A DNA stretch of 64,000 bases, taken from Solirubrobacter sp963724195. GTDB taxonomy: Bacteria; Actinomycetota; Thermoleophilia; Solirubrobacterales; Solirubrobacteraceae. Shown here one piece after another: positions 1-8,369 of this stretch. The position numbers were made by a program, and so were the translations under genes. Within the stretch, counting starts at the first letter, position 1. Every line of letters starts with the position of its first letter. Below the pieces are notes generated by a model. The model was given only the letters and a program-made list of their open reading frames with translations. It made no database searches and was not told where the DNA came from. Where the stretch lies: NCBI GenBank assembly GCA_963724195.1, contig CAVRTQ010000005.1, positions 186,001 through 250,000 on the forward strand. The letters run 5' to 3'.

Positions 1-926
1 CGCGTCGAGCGTGGTGTGCTGCAGCCGCGCGAGGCTTCCGAGCCACAGCCCGCCGGCGGGGTCGAACCCGACGTACCAGGCCGGGATCGCCGTCGGGTGC
101 GTCGGTGAGCGTCCCGTCCGCGCTCGCGCGCGAGAGCGTGCACTTGCCGCCCGCGAACCAGGCGCTGCCGTCGGGCGCCACCGCGACGTCCTGCATGCCG
201 AACGGGTCCTTGCTCTTGAGCAGCGTCACCCGGCCGGTCGCGGCGACGTGACCGCCGCCGGGTTCGTGGTCCGTGGAGAACCACACGCCGCCCTGCTGGT
301 CCGGCACCAGCTTGCGCGCCCAGACCCGACGCGGGTTGGCCACCACGGCGGGGGACCCGCCGGGTGGGAGCCGCACGAGCCCGCACAGGTCGCTGAACCA
401 CATCGCGCCGTCCGACGCTCGCGCGAGCGCGTACGGGCGGAACTTCGGGCAGCCCGGCACGGTCAGCGGGGTGGGGGACACCGTGCCGTCGGGCGCGACC
501 CGCAGGATCACGTCGTTGCCGGTCAGCCACGCGGTCCCGTCGGGACCGGTCGCGAGCTGGCCGAAGGGCACGTTCTCGAGCGGGATCGCGGTCTTGGCGC
601 CGGCGGCGTCGATGCGCGTCACGCCGCGTCCCTCCAGGAACCAGGCCTGGCCGTCGGGCCCGAGGCCGCCGTCCGCCGCCGAAGTACTCGACCGGCGTGG
701 GCCGGAGCGCGCCCTGCGGCATGACCCGGATGATCCGCGAGTGCTCGTACGAGTACACGCCCGCCCAGGCGCCGCCGTCGGGGCCGGTGACCACCTGCCG
801 GAGGGTGCTCTGGAGGCCGAGCCGGAGCGTGTCCGCGGCCTGCGCGGAACCGCACAGGAGCAGCGAAAAGACGCCAGCTAGAATGGCGGTGTGATTTCTC
901 CGCGCGTAGACCGCCTGCTTGAGCAT
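1..926 (-). CDS. Secreted virginiamycin-B-lyase-like beta-propeller protein (3' end outside window, frameshifted)
   Basis: On the minus strand an N-terminal hydrophobic stretch ending in CGSAQA looks like a signal peptide. It is followed by repeats about 40 residues apart with the pattern GPDG/APDG-x-x-W (VTGPDGGAWAG, ATGPDGTAWLTG, ASDGAMWFSD, VAPDGSAWFAGG, FDPAGGLWLGS). This is typical of Vgb/streptogramin-lyase and NHL-type propellers. Most such proteins in actinobacteria are of unknown substrate, so lyase activity is not claimed. The reading frame has two apparent one-base insertions, near 675 and near 95, after which the repeats resume. The ATG at 926 would overlap the divergent rpoZ start by 36 bases; a later start is possible. 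The gene runs off the left edge. Confidence 0.68.
   Translation of the reverse strand, partial: MLKQAVYARRNHTAILAGVFSLLLCGSAQAADTLRLGLQSTLRQVVTGPDGGAWAGVYSYEHSRIIRVMPQGALRPTPVEYFGGGRRPRARRPGLVPGGTRRDAHRRRRRQDRDPARERALRPARDRSRRDRVADRQRRDPAGRARRHGVPHPADRAGLPEVPPVRARASVGRRDVVQRPVRARAAPTRRVPRRGGQPASGLGAQAGAGPAGRRVVLHGPRTRRRSRRRDRPGDAAQEQGPVRHAGRRGGARRQRLVRGRQVHALARERGRDAHRRTRRRSRPGTSGSTPPAGCGSEASRGCSTPRST
879..891 (+). promoter_or_regulatory. Candidate leaderless promoter of rpoZ (-10 TAGAAT)
   Basis: TAGAAT at 879-884 lies six bases before the GTG start at 891. Transcription starting about seven bases after the -10 box would begin on or next to the start codon, as in leaderless actinobacterial mRNAs. 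I see no good -35 box. The call rests on spacing only. Confidence 0.45.
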
Positions 927-1118
927 GTCGATTCCCCGTACGCCAGCGTGATCGTTGCCGCTAAGCGTGCCCGCCAGATCAATTCCTACTACCACAATCT
1001 TGGCGAGGGGACGTTCGAGGAGTTTCCGCCCCCGATGGTGGACACCGCGTCGAAGAACTACCTGACGATCGCGCTCGAGGAAGTCGCGACCGGCAAGGTC
1101 GCGTACCGCTACCGCTAA
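891..1118 (+). CDS. rpoZ: DNA-directed RNA polymerase omega subunit
   Basis: A 75-residue protein beginning MISPRVDRLLEHVDSPYA, with the omega signature VIVAAKRARQIN and the C-terminal block NYLTIALEEVATGKVAY. Omega helps assemble and stabilise RNA polymerase by chaperoning beta prime. GTG start at 891, just after a TAGAAT box. coaBC follows 10 bases downstream, the common actinobacterial rpoZ-coaBC order. No frame problem. Confidence 0.95.
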   Translation: MISPRVDRLLEHVDSPYASVIVAAKRARQINSYYHNLGEGTFEEFPPPMVDTASKNYLTIALEEVATGKVAYRYR

Positions 1119-1128
1119 GCGGTCTCGC

Positions 1129-2383
1129 ATGCCGCGCATCCTTCTCGGTGTGTGCGGCGGCATCGCGGCCTACAAGGCCCTGGAGTTCACCCGGCTGGCG
1201 ATGAAGGCCGGGCACAGCGTGCGCGTCGTGCAGACGGAGGCGTCCACCCGGTTCGTGGGGACGGCCTCCTTCGCGGGGATCACCGGCGCGCCCGTGCTGG
1301 TGACCGAGTGGGAGCCGGACCCGTTGCGCGGCGGGTTCCCGGGCGACCCGCTGCCCGAGCACGCGCCGTTGTCTCATCTTGCGCTGGTCGAGCGCGCGGA
1401 CGTGTATCTGGTCGCGCCCGCCACGGCCGAGACGCTCGCCAAGCTGGCGACGTGGGCTCGCCGACAACCTGCTCACGGCGGCCGCGTTGGCGTGCCGGCG
1501 ACCGCTGATCGTCGCTCCGGCCATGAACAACGCGATGTACGAGCATCCCGCCACCCAGGCCAACCTCGCGACACTGCGGGCGCGCGGCGTGACGGTGCTC
1601 GAGCCGGGCGTCGGACCGCTCGGTTCGCCGGGGGAGTTCGGGGTGGGGCGGCTGCCGGAGCCCCCGGCGCTGCTGGAGGCCGTCGAGGACGTGCTGGCCG
1701 GCGGCTCGTCACTGCGCGGCGTGAACGTGCTCGTCAGCGCGGGCGGCACGCGCGAGCCGATCGACGCCGTGCGCTTCATCGGCAACCGCTCCTCGGGGCG
1801 GATGGGGTTCGCGCTGGCCGAGGCCGCCAAGCGGCGCGGCGCCGACGTCACGGTCGTGGCCGCGAACGTGTCGCTCGCGCGTACCGCGGGCATCGACTAT
1901 GTGGACGTGGGAACCGCCGCCGAGCTCGCCGATGCCTGTGCTGAGCGCTTCGACGCGTGCGACGTGCTGATCATGGCCGCCGCCGTCGCCGACTACCGGC
2001 CGGAGGAGGCCCACGGCGGCAAGCTCAAGAAGGATCAGACCGGCGGGGAACTGAACCTGCGTCTCGTCCGTACAACGGACGTGCTCTCGTCGCTCGCGGA
2101 TCGTCGCCGTCCCGGCCAGCTGCTGGTCGGCTTCGCCGCTGAGCACGGCTCCGGCGCACTGGAGTACGGGCGGGGAAAACTCGAGCGCAAGAAATTGGAT
2201 GCCGTCGTCGTGAATGACGTGAGCGGTGCCGGCATCGGGTTCGACTCCGCCGACAACGAGGTGTGGATCGTCAAGGCCGACGGCGAGCATCACGTCCCCA
2301 AGGCGTCCAAGGATGCGGTCGCCGACGCCATCCTCGACCATGTCTTGAACCGCCCTTCATCAAACGACACAAAGGTCCGCTGA
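1129..2383 (+). CDS. coaBC: Bifunctional phosphopantothenoylcysteine decarboxylase / phosphopantothenate-cysteine ligase (one frameshift)
   Basis: Makes 4'-phosphopantetheine in coenzyme A synthesis: the CoaB half joins cysteine to phosphopantothenate and the CoaC half decarboxylates the product. The N-terminal flavoprotein half shows GVCGGIAAYKALEFTR, VAPATAETLAKLAT and PAMNNAMYEHPA. The C-terminal half shows VSAGGTREPIDAVRFIGNRS, MAAAVADYRP and the KLKK segment. One extra base near 1451-1455 breaks the frame between AKLAT and GLADNLL; removing it restores a continuous protein of about 417 residues. Being normally essential, this is probably a sequence error. It ends directly against the ATG of the MoxR gene (2384). 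Confidence 0.9.
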
Positions 2384-3358
2384 ATGGAACCCCTCGAGGA
2401 AGCCGTCCCCGAGCGCCTGGCGCAAGCGGAGATCGACACCGCGGTATCCGTTTCCCGCCGCATCACGGACAACATCCGCAAGGCGGTCCAGGTCCGCGAC
2501 GAAGTCCTCGAGCACCTGACCGTGACGATGTTGAGCGAGGGGCACATTCTCGTCGAGGACTACCCGGGCGTCGGCAAGACCGCCCTGGCGCGCGCGCTCT
2601 CGCGCTCCATCGACTGCCAGTTCGCGCGTGTGCAGTGCACCGCCGACCTGCTGCCCGCGGACATCATCGGCACGCAGATCTACAACCAGCGCGAGTCGCG
2701 CTTCGAGTTCCGGCCCGGCCCGATCTTCGCCAACGTCGTGCTGGTGGACGAGGTCAACCGCGCCTCGCCGAAGACCCAGTCCGGCCTGCTGGAGTGCATG
2801 CAGGAACGCCAGGTCACGGTCGAGGCGACCTCGCACGAGCTCGCGCGGCCGTTCCTCGTGTTCGCGACGCAGAACCCGGTCGAGTACGAGGGCACCTATC
2901 CGCTGCCCGAGGCGCAGGTCGACCGCTTCATGGTCCGCCTGTCGCTGGGCTACCCGACCGCCGAGGAAGAGGCCGGGATGCTGATGGGGCACGAGTCCCA
3001 CGACCGCGTCCTGGACCTGGAGGCGGTCGCGGACCGCGCCGAGATCGTCGACGCCGTCGAGACCGCGCACCGCGTCCACGCCTCCCGCGCCCTGCGCAAC
3101 TACATCGTCGCGCTGATCCGCCACACCCGCGACGACGACCGCACCGAGCTCGGCGCCTCCCCGCGCGCGGGCCTGATGCTGCTGCGCGCCGCGAAGGCCC
3201 GCGCCCTCGTCCACGGCCGCGACCACGCGCTGCCCGACGACGTGCAGGCGCTCGCCGACGCCGTGCTCTCGCACCGCATCATGCTCGCCCCGGAAGCGGC
3301 CGGCCTGCAGCGCTCGGAGATCATCCGAGACGCCATCACCGCCGTCCCGGCGCTCTAG
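2384..3358 (+). CDS. MoxR-family AAA+ ATPase
   Basis: 324 residues. Walker A is DYPGVGKTALARAL near residue 65, Walker B is VVLVDEVNRA near 120, and there is a sensor-1 region FATQNPVEYEGTYPLPEAQ. These identify the MoxR subclass of AAA+ chaperone-like ATPases. MoxR proteins are typically encoded with DUF58 and transglutaminase partners, exactly the order here, and are thought to help mature or activate partner proteins, often at the cell envelope. The ATG follows the coaBC stop with no gap, which suggests translational coupling. Confidence 0.92.
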   Translation: MEPLEEAVPERLAQAEIDTAVSVSRRITDNIRKAVQVRDEVLEHLTVTMLSEGHILVEDYPGVGKTALARALSRSIDCQFARVQCTADLLPADIIGTQIYNQRESRFEFRPGPIFANVVLVDEVNRASPKTQSGLLECMQERQVTVEATSHELARPFLVFATQNPVEYEGTYPLPEAQVDRFMVRLSLGYPTAEEEAGMLMGHESHDRVLDLEAVADRAEIVDAVETAHRVHASRALRNYIVALIRHTRDDDRTELGASPRAGLMLLRAAKARALVHGRDHALPDDVQALADAVLSHRIMLAPEAAGLQRSEIIRDAITAVPAL

Positions 3359-3437
3359 GGGCGCGGCGTTGGCGGCCTCGACGACCCGCGCCTCCCGGGC
3401 GCGCGTCCGCGCCACCGCGCTCGCGCCCGCGCGGTGC

Positions 3438-3514
3438 CTCGCCGGCCCCGCGCGACTCGCCACCGCGGCGCTCGCCGGCCCCGCGCGGTGCCACCCGGCC
3501 CTCGCCGGCCCCAC
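3438..3514. repeat. Three short direct repeats between moxR and the DUF58 gene
   Basis: The 17-base unit CTCGCCGGCCCCGCGCG occurs at 3438 and 3471, and a truncated 13-base version at 3501. They fill much of the 177-base gap between the MoxR stop and the DUF58 start. No promoter or coding signal is evident; function unknown. Confidence 0.6.
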
Positions 3515-3535
3515 CCGCTACGGGCGGGCGCGCTG

Positions 3536-4639
3536 ATGCGCTCGGCGCTCGGTTGCGCGGCGCTCGGCGCGCTGCTGCTCGTCGTCGCGGGCACGTTCGA
3601 CGCCGAGCCGCTGTACGTCACCGGCGCGGCGCTGCTGCTGCTCGGCGCGGGCGCGCTGGCGTGGATCGGCGCCGGGTCGATCGGCGCGCAGCTCTCGCGC
3701 GAGATCGGCGTGCGGTCGGTGATCGAGGAGCAGCCGTTGCAGGTCAAGCTGCTCGCCAAGGCCGGCCGGCTGCCGCTCCCGCCCGGTTGGATCGACGAGC
3801 CGCTGCTGCCCGAGCCGCTGCGCCTGCCCGCCGGCCGTCGCCAGGCGCGCGTGCGGATCGAGGTCACGTTCGGCCGCCGCGGCCGCCGCCAGCTGCCGCC
3901 GCCCGCCCTGGTCCTGCGCGATCCGTTCGGGCTGGCCCAGCGGGTGATCTCCGGGCCCGCCACCGACGAGGTGCTCGTGCTGCCGCGGATCTTCCCGGTG
4001 AGCGTGACCGCGGGCGGGGGAGACGCGACCCCGGCGCACGCCCGCGCGTCCCTGCTCGCGGCCGCCGAGACCGAGATCGACGGCCTGCGCCCGTGGCGCG
4101 AAGGCTCGCCCGCGTCGCGCATCCACTGGCAGTCCTTCGCCCGCGGCGCCGGCCTGTTCGAGCGCAAGCTGATCTCCGAGGCCGACTCGCGCCCGATCGT
4201 GATCATGGACCCGCGCGCCCCCGCTTCCCCCGAGGCCCTCGACGCCGCCGTGCGCGCCGCCGGCTCGCTGGCCGTCCACTTCGCCCGCCGCACCGGCTGC
4301 TCGCTGCTGCTTCCGGGCGACCGCCGCGCGTCCGTGATCGAGCAGGACATGGCCTCCTGGCCCGCGCTGCACGTCCGGCTCGCGTTGCTCGGCGAGGACA
4401 TCGGCCCGTCCCTGGCCACGGCCCAGAACCGCCGCGGCCTGGTCATCTACGTCGCCGCCCGTCCGGTCGACCGGGCGCCGCGCGGCCTCGGCCGCACCCC
4501 CGGCGGCTGCCTGGTCGTGGTCCCGGGCCAGATGGGTGGCCGCCGCGCGATCCTCGAAGTCGCCGGTTGCTACGGCTACCCGTCGGGCCGCCACTCGGGC
4601 GGAGCCGCCGCCGCGGCCCTGGAGGGCGCAGCGGGATGA
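3536..4639 (+). CDS. DUF58 domain-containing membrane protein, MoxR partner
   Basis: 367 residues from the ATG at 3536. Two hydrophobic segments occupy about residues 3-45. The DUF58 signature is DGLRPWREGSPASRIHWQSF followed by ARGAGLFERKL near residue 200, then a von Willebrand-like fold. DUF58 proteins are commonly paired with MoxR and transglutaminase-like proteins; their biochemical role is poorly defined. An upstream in-frame extension is rejected as start because it is low-complexity repeat sequence. About 490 bases of palindrome-rich non-coding DNA separate it from the next gene. Confidence 0.86.
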   Translation: MRSALGCAALGALLLVVAGTFDAEPLYVTGAALLLLGAGALAWIGAGSIGAQLSREIGVRSVIEEQPLQVKLLAKAGRLPLPPGWIDEPLLPEPLRLPAGRRQARVRIEVTFGRRGRRQLPPPALVLRDPFGLAQRVISGPATDEVLVLPRIFPVSVTAGGGDATPAHARASLLAAAETEIDGLRPWREGSPASRIHWQSFARGAGLFERKLISEADSRPIVIMDPRAPASPEALDAAVRAAGSLAVHFARRTGCSLLLPGDRRASVIEQDMASWPALHVRLALLGEDIGPSLATAQNRRGLVIYVAARPVDRAPRGLGRTPGGCLVVVPGQMGGRRAILEVAGCYGYPSGRHSGGAAAAALEGAAG

Positions 4640-4704
4640 GCTCGGCGCGCCGCGGCGTTCCGCCCGGACTCGGTGCGATCGGCCGGCCGCGCCCGGGTAG
4701 CTCC

Positions 4705-4785
4705 GCGTCGCCACGGTTGTCAAGGCGATCGCTGCGCGACGGGCTTCGCCCGGTCCTTCGGACTCGCTATTGACAACCGCGACGC
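4705..4785. repeat. Inverted repeat with GGTTGTCAA / TTGACAACC arms and hairpins between
   Basis: The arm at 4705-4723 pairs with 4770-4785, interrupted by a three-base bulge. Between them lie smaller palindromes (GCGATCGC, GGGCTTCGCCC, GTCCTTCGGAC). The result is a cruciform or multi-stem fold of about 80 bases. No gene is involved. Confidence 0.65.
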
Positions 4786-4910
4786 CGCTCCGCTGACGGC
4801 GCCAGTCAGGCCCGGCTGCGCCGGGTGCGCCCGGGCTCGGGCCTCGCTCACATCTGCGCGCGGTCGTGCTCGGTTCGATCACGTTCGCGCGGTCGAGTTG
4901 GCGCGTGGGT

Positions 4911-4962
4911 GGGGGTATGCCCGGAAACTTTCGCCACGGCGACGTTTCGCGGGCATACCCCC
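4911..4962. repeat. Strong hairpin, GGGGGTATGCCC arms
   Basis: Arms at 4911-4928 and 4944-4962 pair over about 18 bases with one bulge, leaving a 15-base loop. No T-run follows, so it is not a standard intrinsic terminator. It is reminiscent of the G-rich central hairpin of the elements at 20.3 and 45.0 kb, though not the same sequence. Confidence 0.65.
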
Positions 4963-5131
4963 CTCGGGACGCGTGTTCGTTTGTGCGACCACGCCCGCGC
5001 GCGCCGCGCGTTCGCTCGCGGCGTCCGCACCAGTGGCGCCGGCCAGCGCCGCGCGGCGCGCTGACCACCGCCCTCACCAGCCGCCGTTCGCCGGCCTCAC
5101 CGCGGCGCCGGCACGAGAGCGACGCCTGCGC

Positions 5132-7421
5132 GTGAGCGCCACCCTCACGCCACCCTCGAACACGACCGCGGCCGCGGACGACCACGGCGTGACCACCGCG
5201 ACGCCGATCATCACGCCGTCTCCGCGCCAGCGCCGTGACGCGGGCGAGCCGCTGCTGCCGCGCGCGGTCGCGCGACTGATCGGGTTCACGCTGCTCGCCG
5301 CGTGGGGCGCGCTGCACTGGATGATGATGCTCGAGCCGTCCGAGCCAGGCCGGGCGTGGCTGGTCGTCGCGGTCGGGCTGGTCGCGGCCGGTGCGATGCT
5401 CGCGGCCGGGCGCCTGCCGACGACAAAGCAACGCACGCTCGCGGCGATCGGTGCGCTGATCCCGATCGCCGCGCTGATGCTGCTCGCGGGTCGCGTCGCG
5501 GACGAACTGGTCCTGCCCATGGGGTGGAGCGAGCTCGCGGGCGGGCTCTCACGCGCGATCGAGGATCTGCCGGGCATTCGCGTGCCCTACCGCGGTCTGG
5601 ACGAGTGGGTGCGCACCGCGATCCCGCTCGGCGGGTCGGCGCTGGTCGTGCTCGCCGCCGTGCTCGCGTTCTGGCCGCGGCGGACGAAGCTCGGGTTCCC
5701 GGGGCTTGCGCTGCTCGCGTTGATGGTCCTGTACGTGGTGCCGGTGGTCGCGCTGATCATGGAGCACGAGTTCTGGCGCGGCGCGGCCTTCACGCTGCTG
5801 ATGGTGCTGTTCCTGCGGCTCGAGAAGCTGCGCCGGACGGACGCACTGGCGGCGGGAGCGCTCGCCCTCGCCGCCACGGTCGTGGCGTTCGTGGTGGCGC
5901 CGATGCTCAACCGCGACCAGCCCTGGTTCGACTACGAGACCTGGGCCGCCGAGACCTCGACCTCCAAGTCGACGACCTTCACCTGGAGCCACAGCTACGA
6001 CGGGCTGAACTGGCCGCGCGACGGCCGCGAGCTGCTGCGCGTGACCGCCCAACGTCCCGCGTACTGGAAGGCCGAGAACCTGGACATCTTCGACGGCGAG
6101 AAGTGGGTGCGCAGCCGGCTGGGCTCGACCACGCCGGACATCCCCGACGACGACCCGCGGTTCCTGCGCCGCAACACGCAGGAGATCAAGGTCTCGATCC
6201 GCAACCTGCGCACCGACCGGTTCATCACCGCCGGCTACGCGATCAATGTCGACATCCCGCGCCTGAACGACCTCCCGACGCTCGACGGCCTGTACGTCGC
6301 GCCCCGCACGCTGCGCCGCGGTGACGCCTACACGGCCACGGTCTACACGCCGCGGCCCACCGAGAACCAGCGCCGCCGCGCGGGCACGGAGTACGACGAG
6401 TCCCTGCAGGAGTACGCGTCGATCATCGCGACCGAGGGGGACCTCACGGGCGCCCCGCGCAACTTCCTGCAGTTCCCGTTCTTCGGCCGCGACCCCGAGC
6501 AGATCTTCACGCGCGAAGGGCACGTTCGGCGACGCGCCCGGCCTGATCCAGAGCGCCGGCCTCGCGCGCACGTACGCGCTCGCCCGCCAGCTGGCCGACG
6601 GGGCGGACACGCCCGAGGACTACATCCAGCGCGTCCTCTCCTACCTGGGCGACACGGAGAACTTCACCTACAGCGAGACGCCGCCGCCGGAGGCGGGGAC
6701 GCTCGACGGCTTCCTGTTCGACGCGCGCCAGGGCTACTGCCAGCAGTACTCGGGCGCGATGGCGCTGCTGCTGCGGATGGCCGGCATCCCCGCGCGCGTG
6801 GCCACCGGCTTCTCGACCGGCGCCACCGACACCAAGACCGGCGAGTACGTCGTGCGCGACTTCGACGCGCACTCCTGGGTGGAGGCCTACTACCCGGGCT
6901 ACGGCTGGGTGACGTTCGATCCGACCCCGGCGGCGAGCCCCGCGCGCAGCCAGCCCGCCGACGCCATCAGCACCACCGGCGGCCTCACCGGCTCGGCGCC
7001 GAGCACGCCCGCCGACGCGGTCTCCGAACGGGGCGGCGGCATCCCGGTCGCCGCGGAGTCGCGCCCGTGGTGGCACTACGGCCTCGCCGTCATCGCGCTC
7101 GCCGGACTCGTCGCCGCCGCCGTCGCAGGCCTCCGCCGCTGGCGCCGGGGCGCGCCGCCCGCGCTCTCGGAGCTCGAACGCGCGCTCAAGCGCACCCGCC
7201 GCCAGCCCGCCCCGGGCACCACCCTGCACGCGCTCGAACGCGCCTTCCAGCAGCACACGCCCGCGGCCGCCGGCTACGTCAAGGCGCTGCGCGAAAGCCG
7301 CTACCGCGACGAGCCCGCCCGGCCCACCCGGGCGCAGCGCCGCGGCCTGCGGTCCGAGCTCGGACGCGGGGGAGGCGTCACCGGCCGCTTGCGCGCGTGG
7401 TGGGCTCTACCACCCCGTTAA
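5132..7421 (+). CDS. TgpA-like membrane transglutaminase (one frameshift)
   Basis: GTG start at 5132 (MSATLTPPS). About six hydrophobic segments cover residues 45-260. A periplasmic-side region precedes the transglutaminase-like core with catalytic Cys in QGYCQQYSGAMALLLRMAG, His in DFDAHSWVEAYYPG and Asp in WVTFDPTP. A further membrane helix and a basic tail follow. The frame breaks near 6518 (an extra G in GAAGGGCAC); removing it joins FTREG to TFGDAPGLIQ. By chance the original frame stays open into the next gene, giving a false fusion with the TPR protein. Family role: cell-envelope protein processing or crosslinking with MoxR/DUF58. Confidence 0.88.
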
Positions 7422-7446
7422 CAGACGCCCTTCTCAGGCCTACAAT
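7418..7446 (+). promoter_or_regulatory. Candidate sigma-70-type promoter of the TPR gene
   Basis: TTAACA at 7418-7423 (five of six bases of TTGACA), a 17-base spacer, and TACAAT at 7441-7446 (five of six of TATAAT). The ATG at 7454 is seven bases past the -10 box, so the mRNA would be leaderless or nearly so. The -35 box overlaps the stop codon of the transglutaminase gene. Confidence 0.65.
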
Positions 7447-7453
7447 CGGAGGG

Positions 7454-7813
7454 ATGGACGATGTCTATGACCTCTACCAGCGAGGAATGGCGCTGCTGGA
7501 GGACGGGCACTTCCACCAGGCGGTGATCCCGCTCCAGAAGGCTCGCGATCTGGACCCCGAGAAGACCTCGATCCGCGAGGCGCTCGGGCGGGCCTGTTAC
7601 CGCTCGGGCAACTACGAACAGGCCCGCGTGGAGTTCGAGGCCGTGGTGGAGCGCGCGCCCACGAACGACTACGCGCTGTTCTGCCTCGGACGCAGCCTGA
7701 TGCAGCTCGGCCGCAACAGCGAAGCCCGCAAACCACTGACGCTCGCGGCCAACATGAACCCGCGCCGCCGCGACTACGCGATCTACCGGGATAGAGCCCG
7801 CAAGGCGGCCTGA
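7454..7813 (+). CDS. Small tetratricopeptide-repeat protein
   Basis: 119 residues starting MDDVYDLYQRGMALLEDGHF. About three TPR units are visible (ALLEDGHFHQAVIPLQKA, ACYRSGNYEQARVEFEAV, CLGRSLMQLGRNSEARKPL), each ending near a proline (LDP, RAP, NP). TPR arrays bind proteins; no partner is indicated. No signal peptide or membrane helix. It has its own promoter just upstream and a terminator about 60 bases downstream, so it may be monocistronic. Confidence 0.85.
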   Translation: MDDVYDLYQRGMALLEDGHFHQAVIPLQKARDLDPEKTSIREALGRACYRSGNYEQARVEFEAVVERAPTNDYALFCLGRSLMQLGRNSEARKPLTLAANMNPRRRDYAIYRDRARKAA

Positions 7814-7874
7814 TAGAGACATCCGGTGCTAATCTGGATCTACAAGCTTTTCGCGGCCGGTAGGCCACTTTGGG

Positions 7875-7900
7875 AAGCGGGCGAAGAGCCCGCTTTTTTT
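7875..7900 (+). terminator. Intrinsic terminator between TPR gene and rimP
   Basis: AAGCGGGC at 7875-7882, loop GAAGA, GCCCGCTT at 7888-7895, then a run of seven T. It ends the TPR transcript. Because it lies about 50 bases before rimP it could also act as an attenuator of the rimP-nusA operon if transcription starts upstream of it. Confidence 0.85.
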
Positions 7901-7950
7901 ATGGAGAACCGAGGGGTTGCCGCCCCCGAGACCCCGCTTCAGGAGGTGAC

Positions 7951-8364
7951 ATGAGCGATATTCAGGCCGAGATCGAGACCCGTCTCGCAGAGACGGAGCC
8001 CCAGGTCGAGGTACTGCTCGCCGAGGTCCGTGGCGACCTGGTCCGCCTCTTCATCGACCACCCGCAGGGGGTGTCGCTCGAGCTCTGCGAGCGGGTCACG
8101 AACCTGCTGCCGGAACTCCGTGAGCGGTACGCGCTCGAGGTCTCGAGCCCCGGCGCGCAGCGCCCGCTCACGAAGCCCGAGCACTTCCGCCGCTACGTCG
8201 GACGCAAGGCGAAGGTCCGCACGCGGGACGCCAAGGACGGCCACAGGTCATTCACCGGCGAGCTCCTCAACGCCAACGACGACACGGTCACCGTGGCCGC
8301 GTCGACGGGCGTCGTGTCGATCGCTTACGCCGACATCCACCGTTCGAACCTCGTGGGAGACTGA
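7951..8364 (+). CDS. rimP: Ribosome maturation factor RimP
   Basis: 137 residues; 30S subunit maturation factor. Family features include VLLAEVRGDLVRLFIDHPQG, LELCERVTNLLP and EVSSPGAQRPLTKPEHFRRYVG followed by the C-terminal SH3-like part. The ATG at 7951 is preceded by AGGAGGTGAC, a very strong ribosome-binding site, which decides this start over an upstream in-frame one. nusA begins 5 bases after its stop. Confidence 0.93.
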   Translation: MSDIQAEIETRLAETEPQVEVLLAEVRGDLVRLFIDHPQGVSLELCERVTNLLPELRERYALEVSSPGAQRPLTKPEHFRRYVGRKAKVRTRDAKDGHRSFTGELLNANDDTVTVAASTGVVSIAYADIHRSNLVGD

Positions 8365-8369
8365 GGCAC

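Larger units (their letters stand above)
4640..5131. repeat. Palindrome-rich intergenic region inside the MoxR operon
   Basis: No credible gene. It holds two separate palindromic structures (4705-4785 and 4911-4962, listed individually) plus GC-rich flanks. It interrupts a module normally encoded without a gap, so it may be inserted DNA. Stop-free frames cross it but show no protein-like composition. Confidence 0.6.

Noticed and set aside
11..881. Plus-strand frames over the first 900 bases
   Set aside because: The minus strand carries clear beta-propeller repeats with a signal peptide; plus-strand products are Arg/Pro/His-rich shadows.
4673..7813. One 1046-residue frame seeming to fuse the transglutaminase to the TPR protein
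   Set aside because: The middle part (after about 6520) is not protein-like in that frame, while the true transglutaminase continues in another frame; the TPR gene has its own promoter and start.
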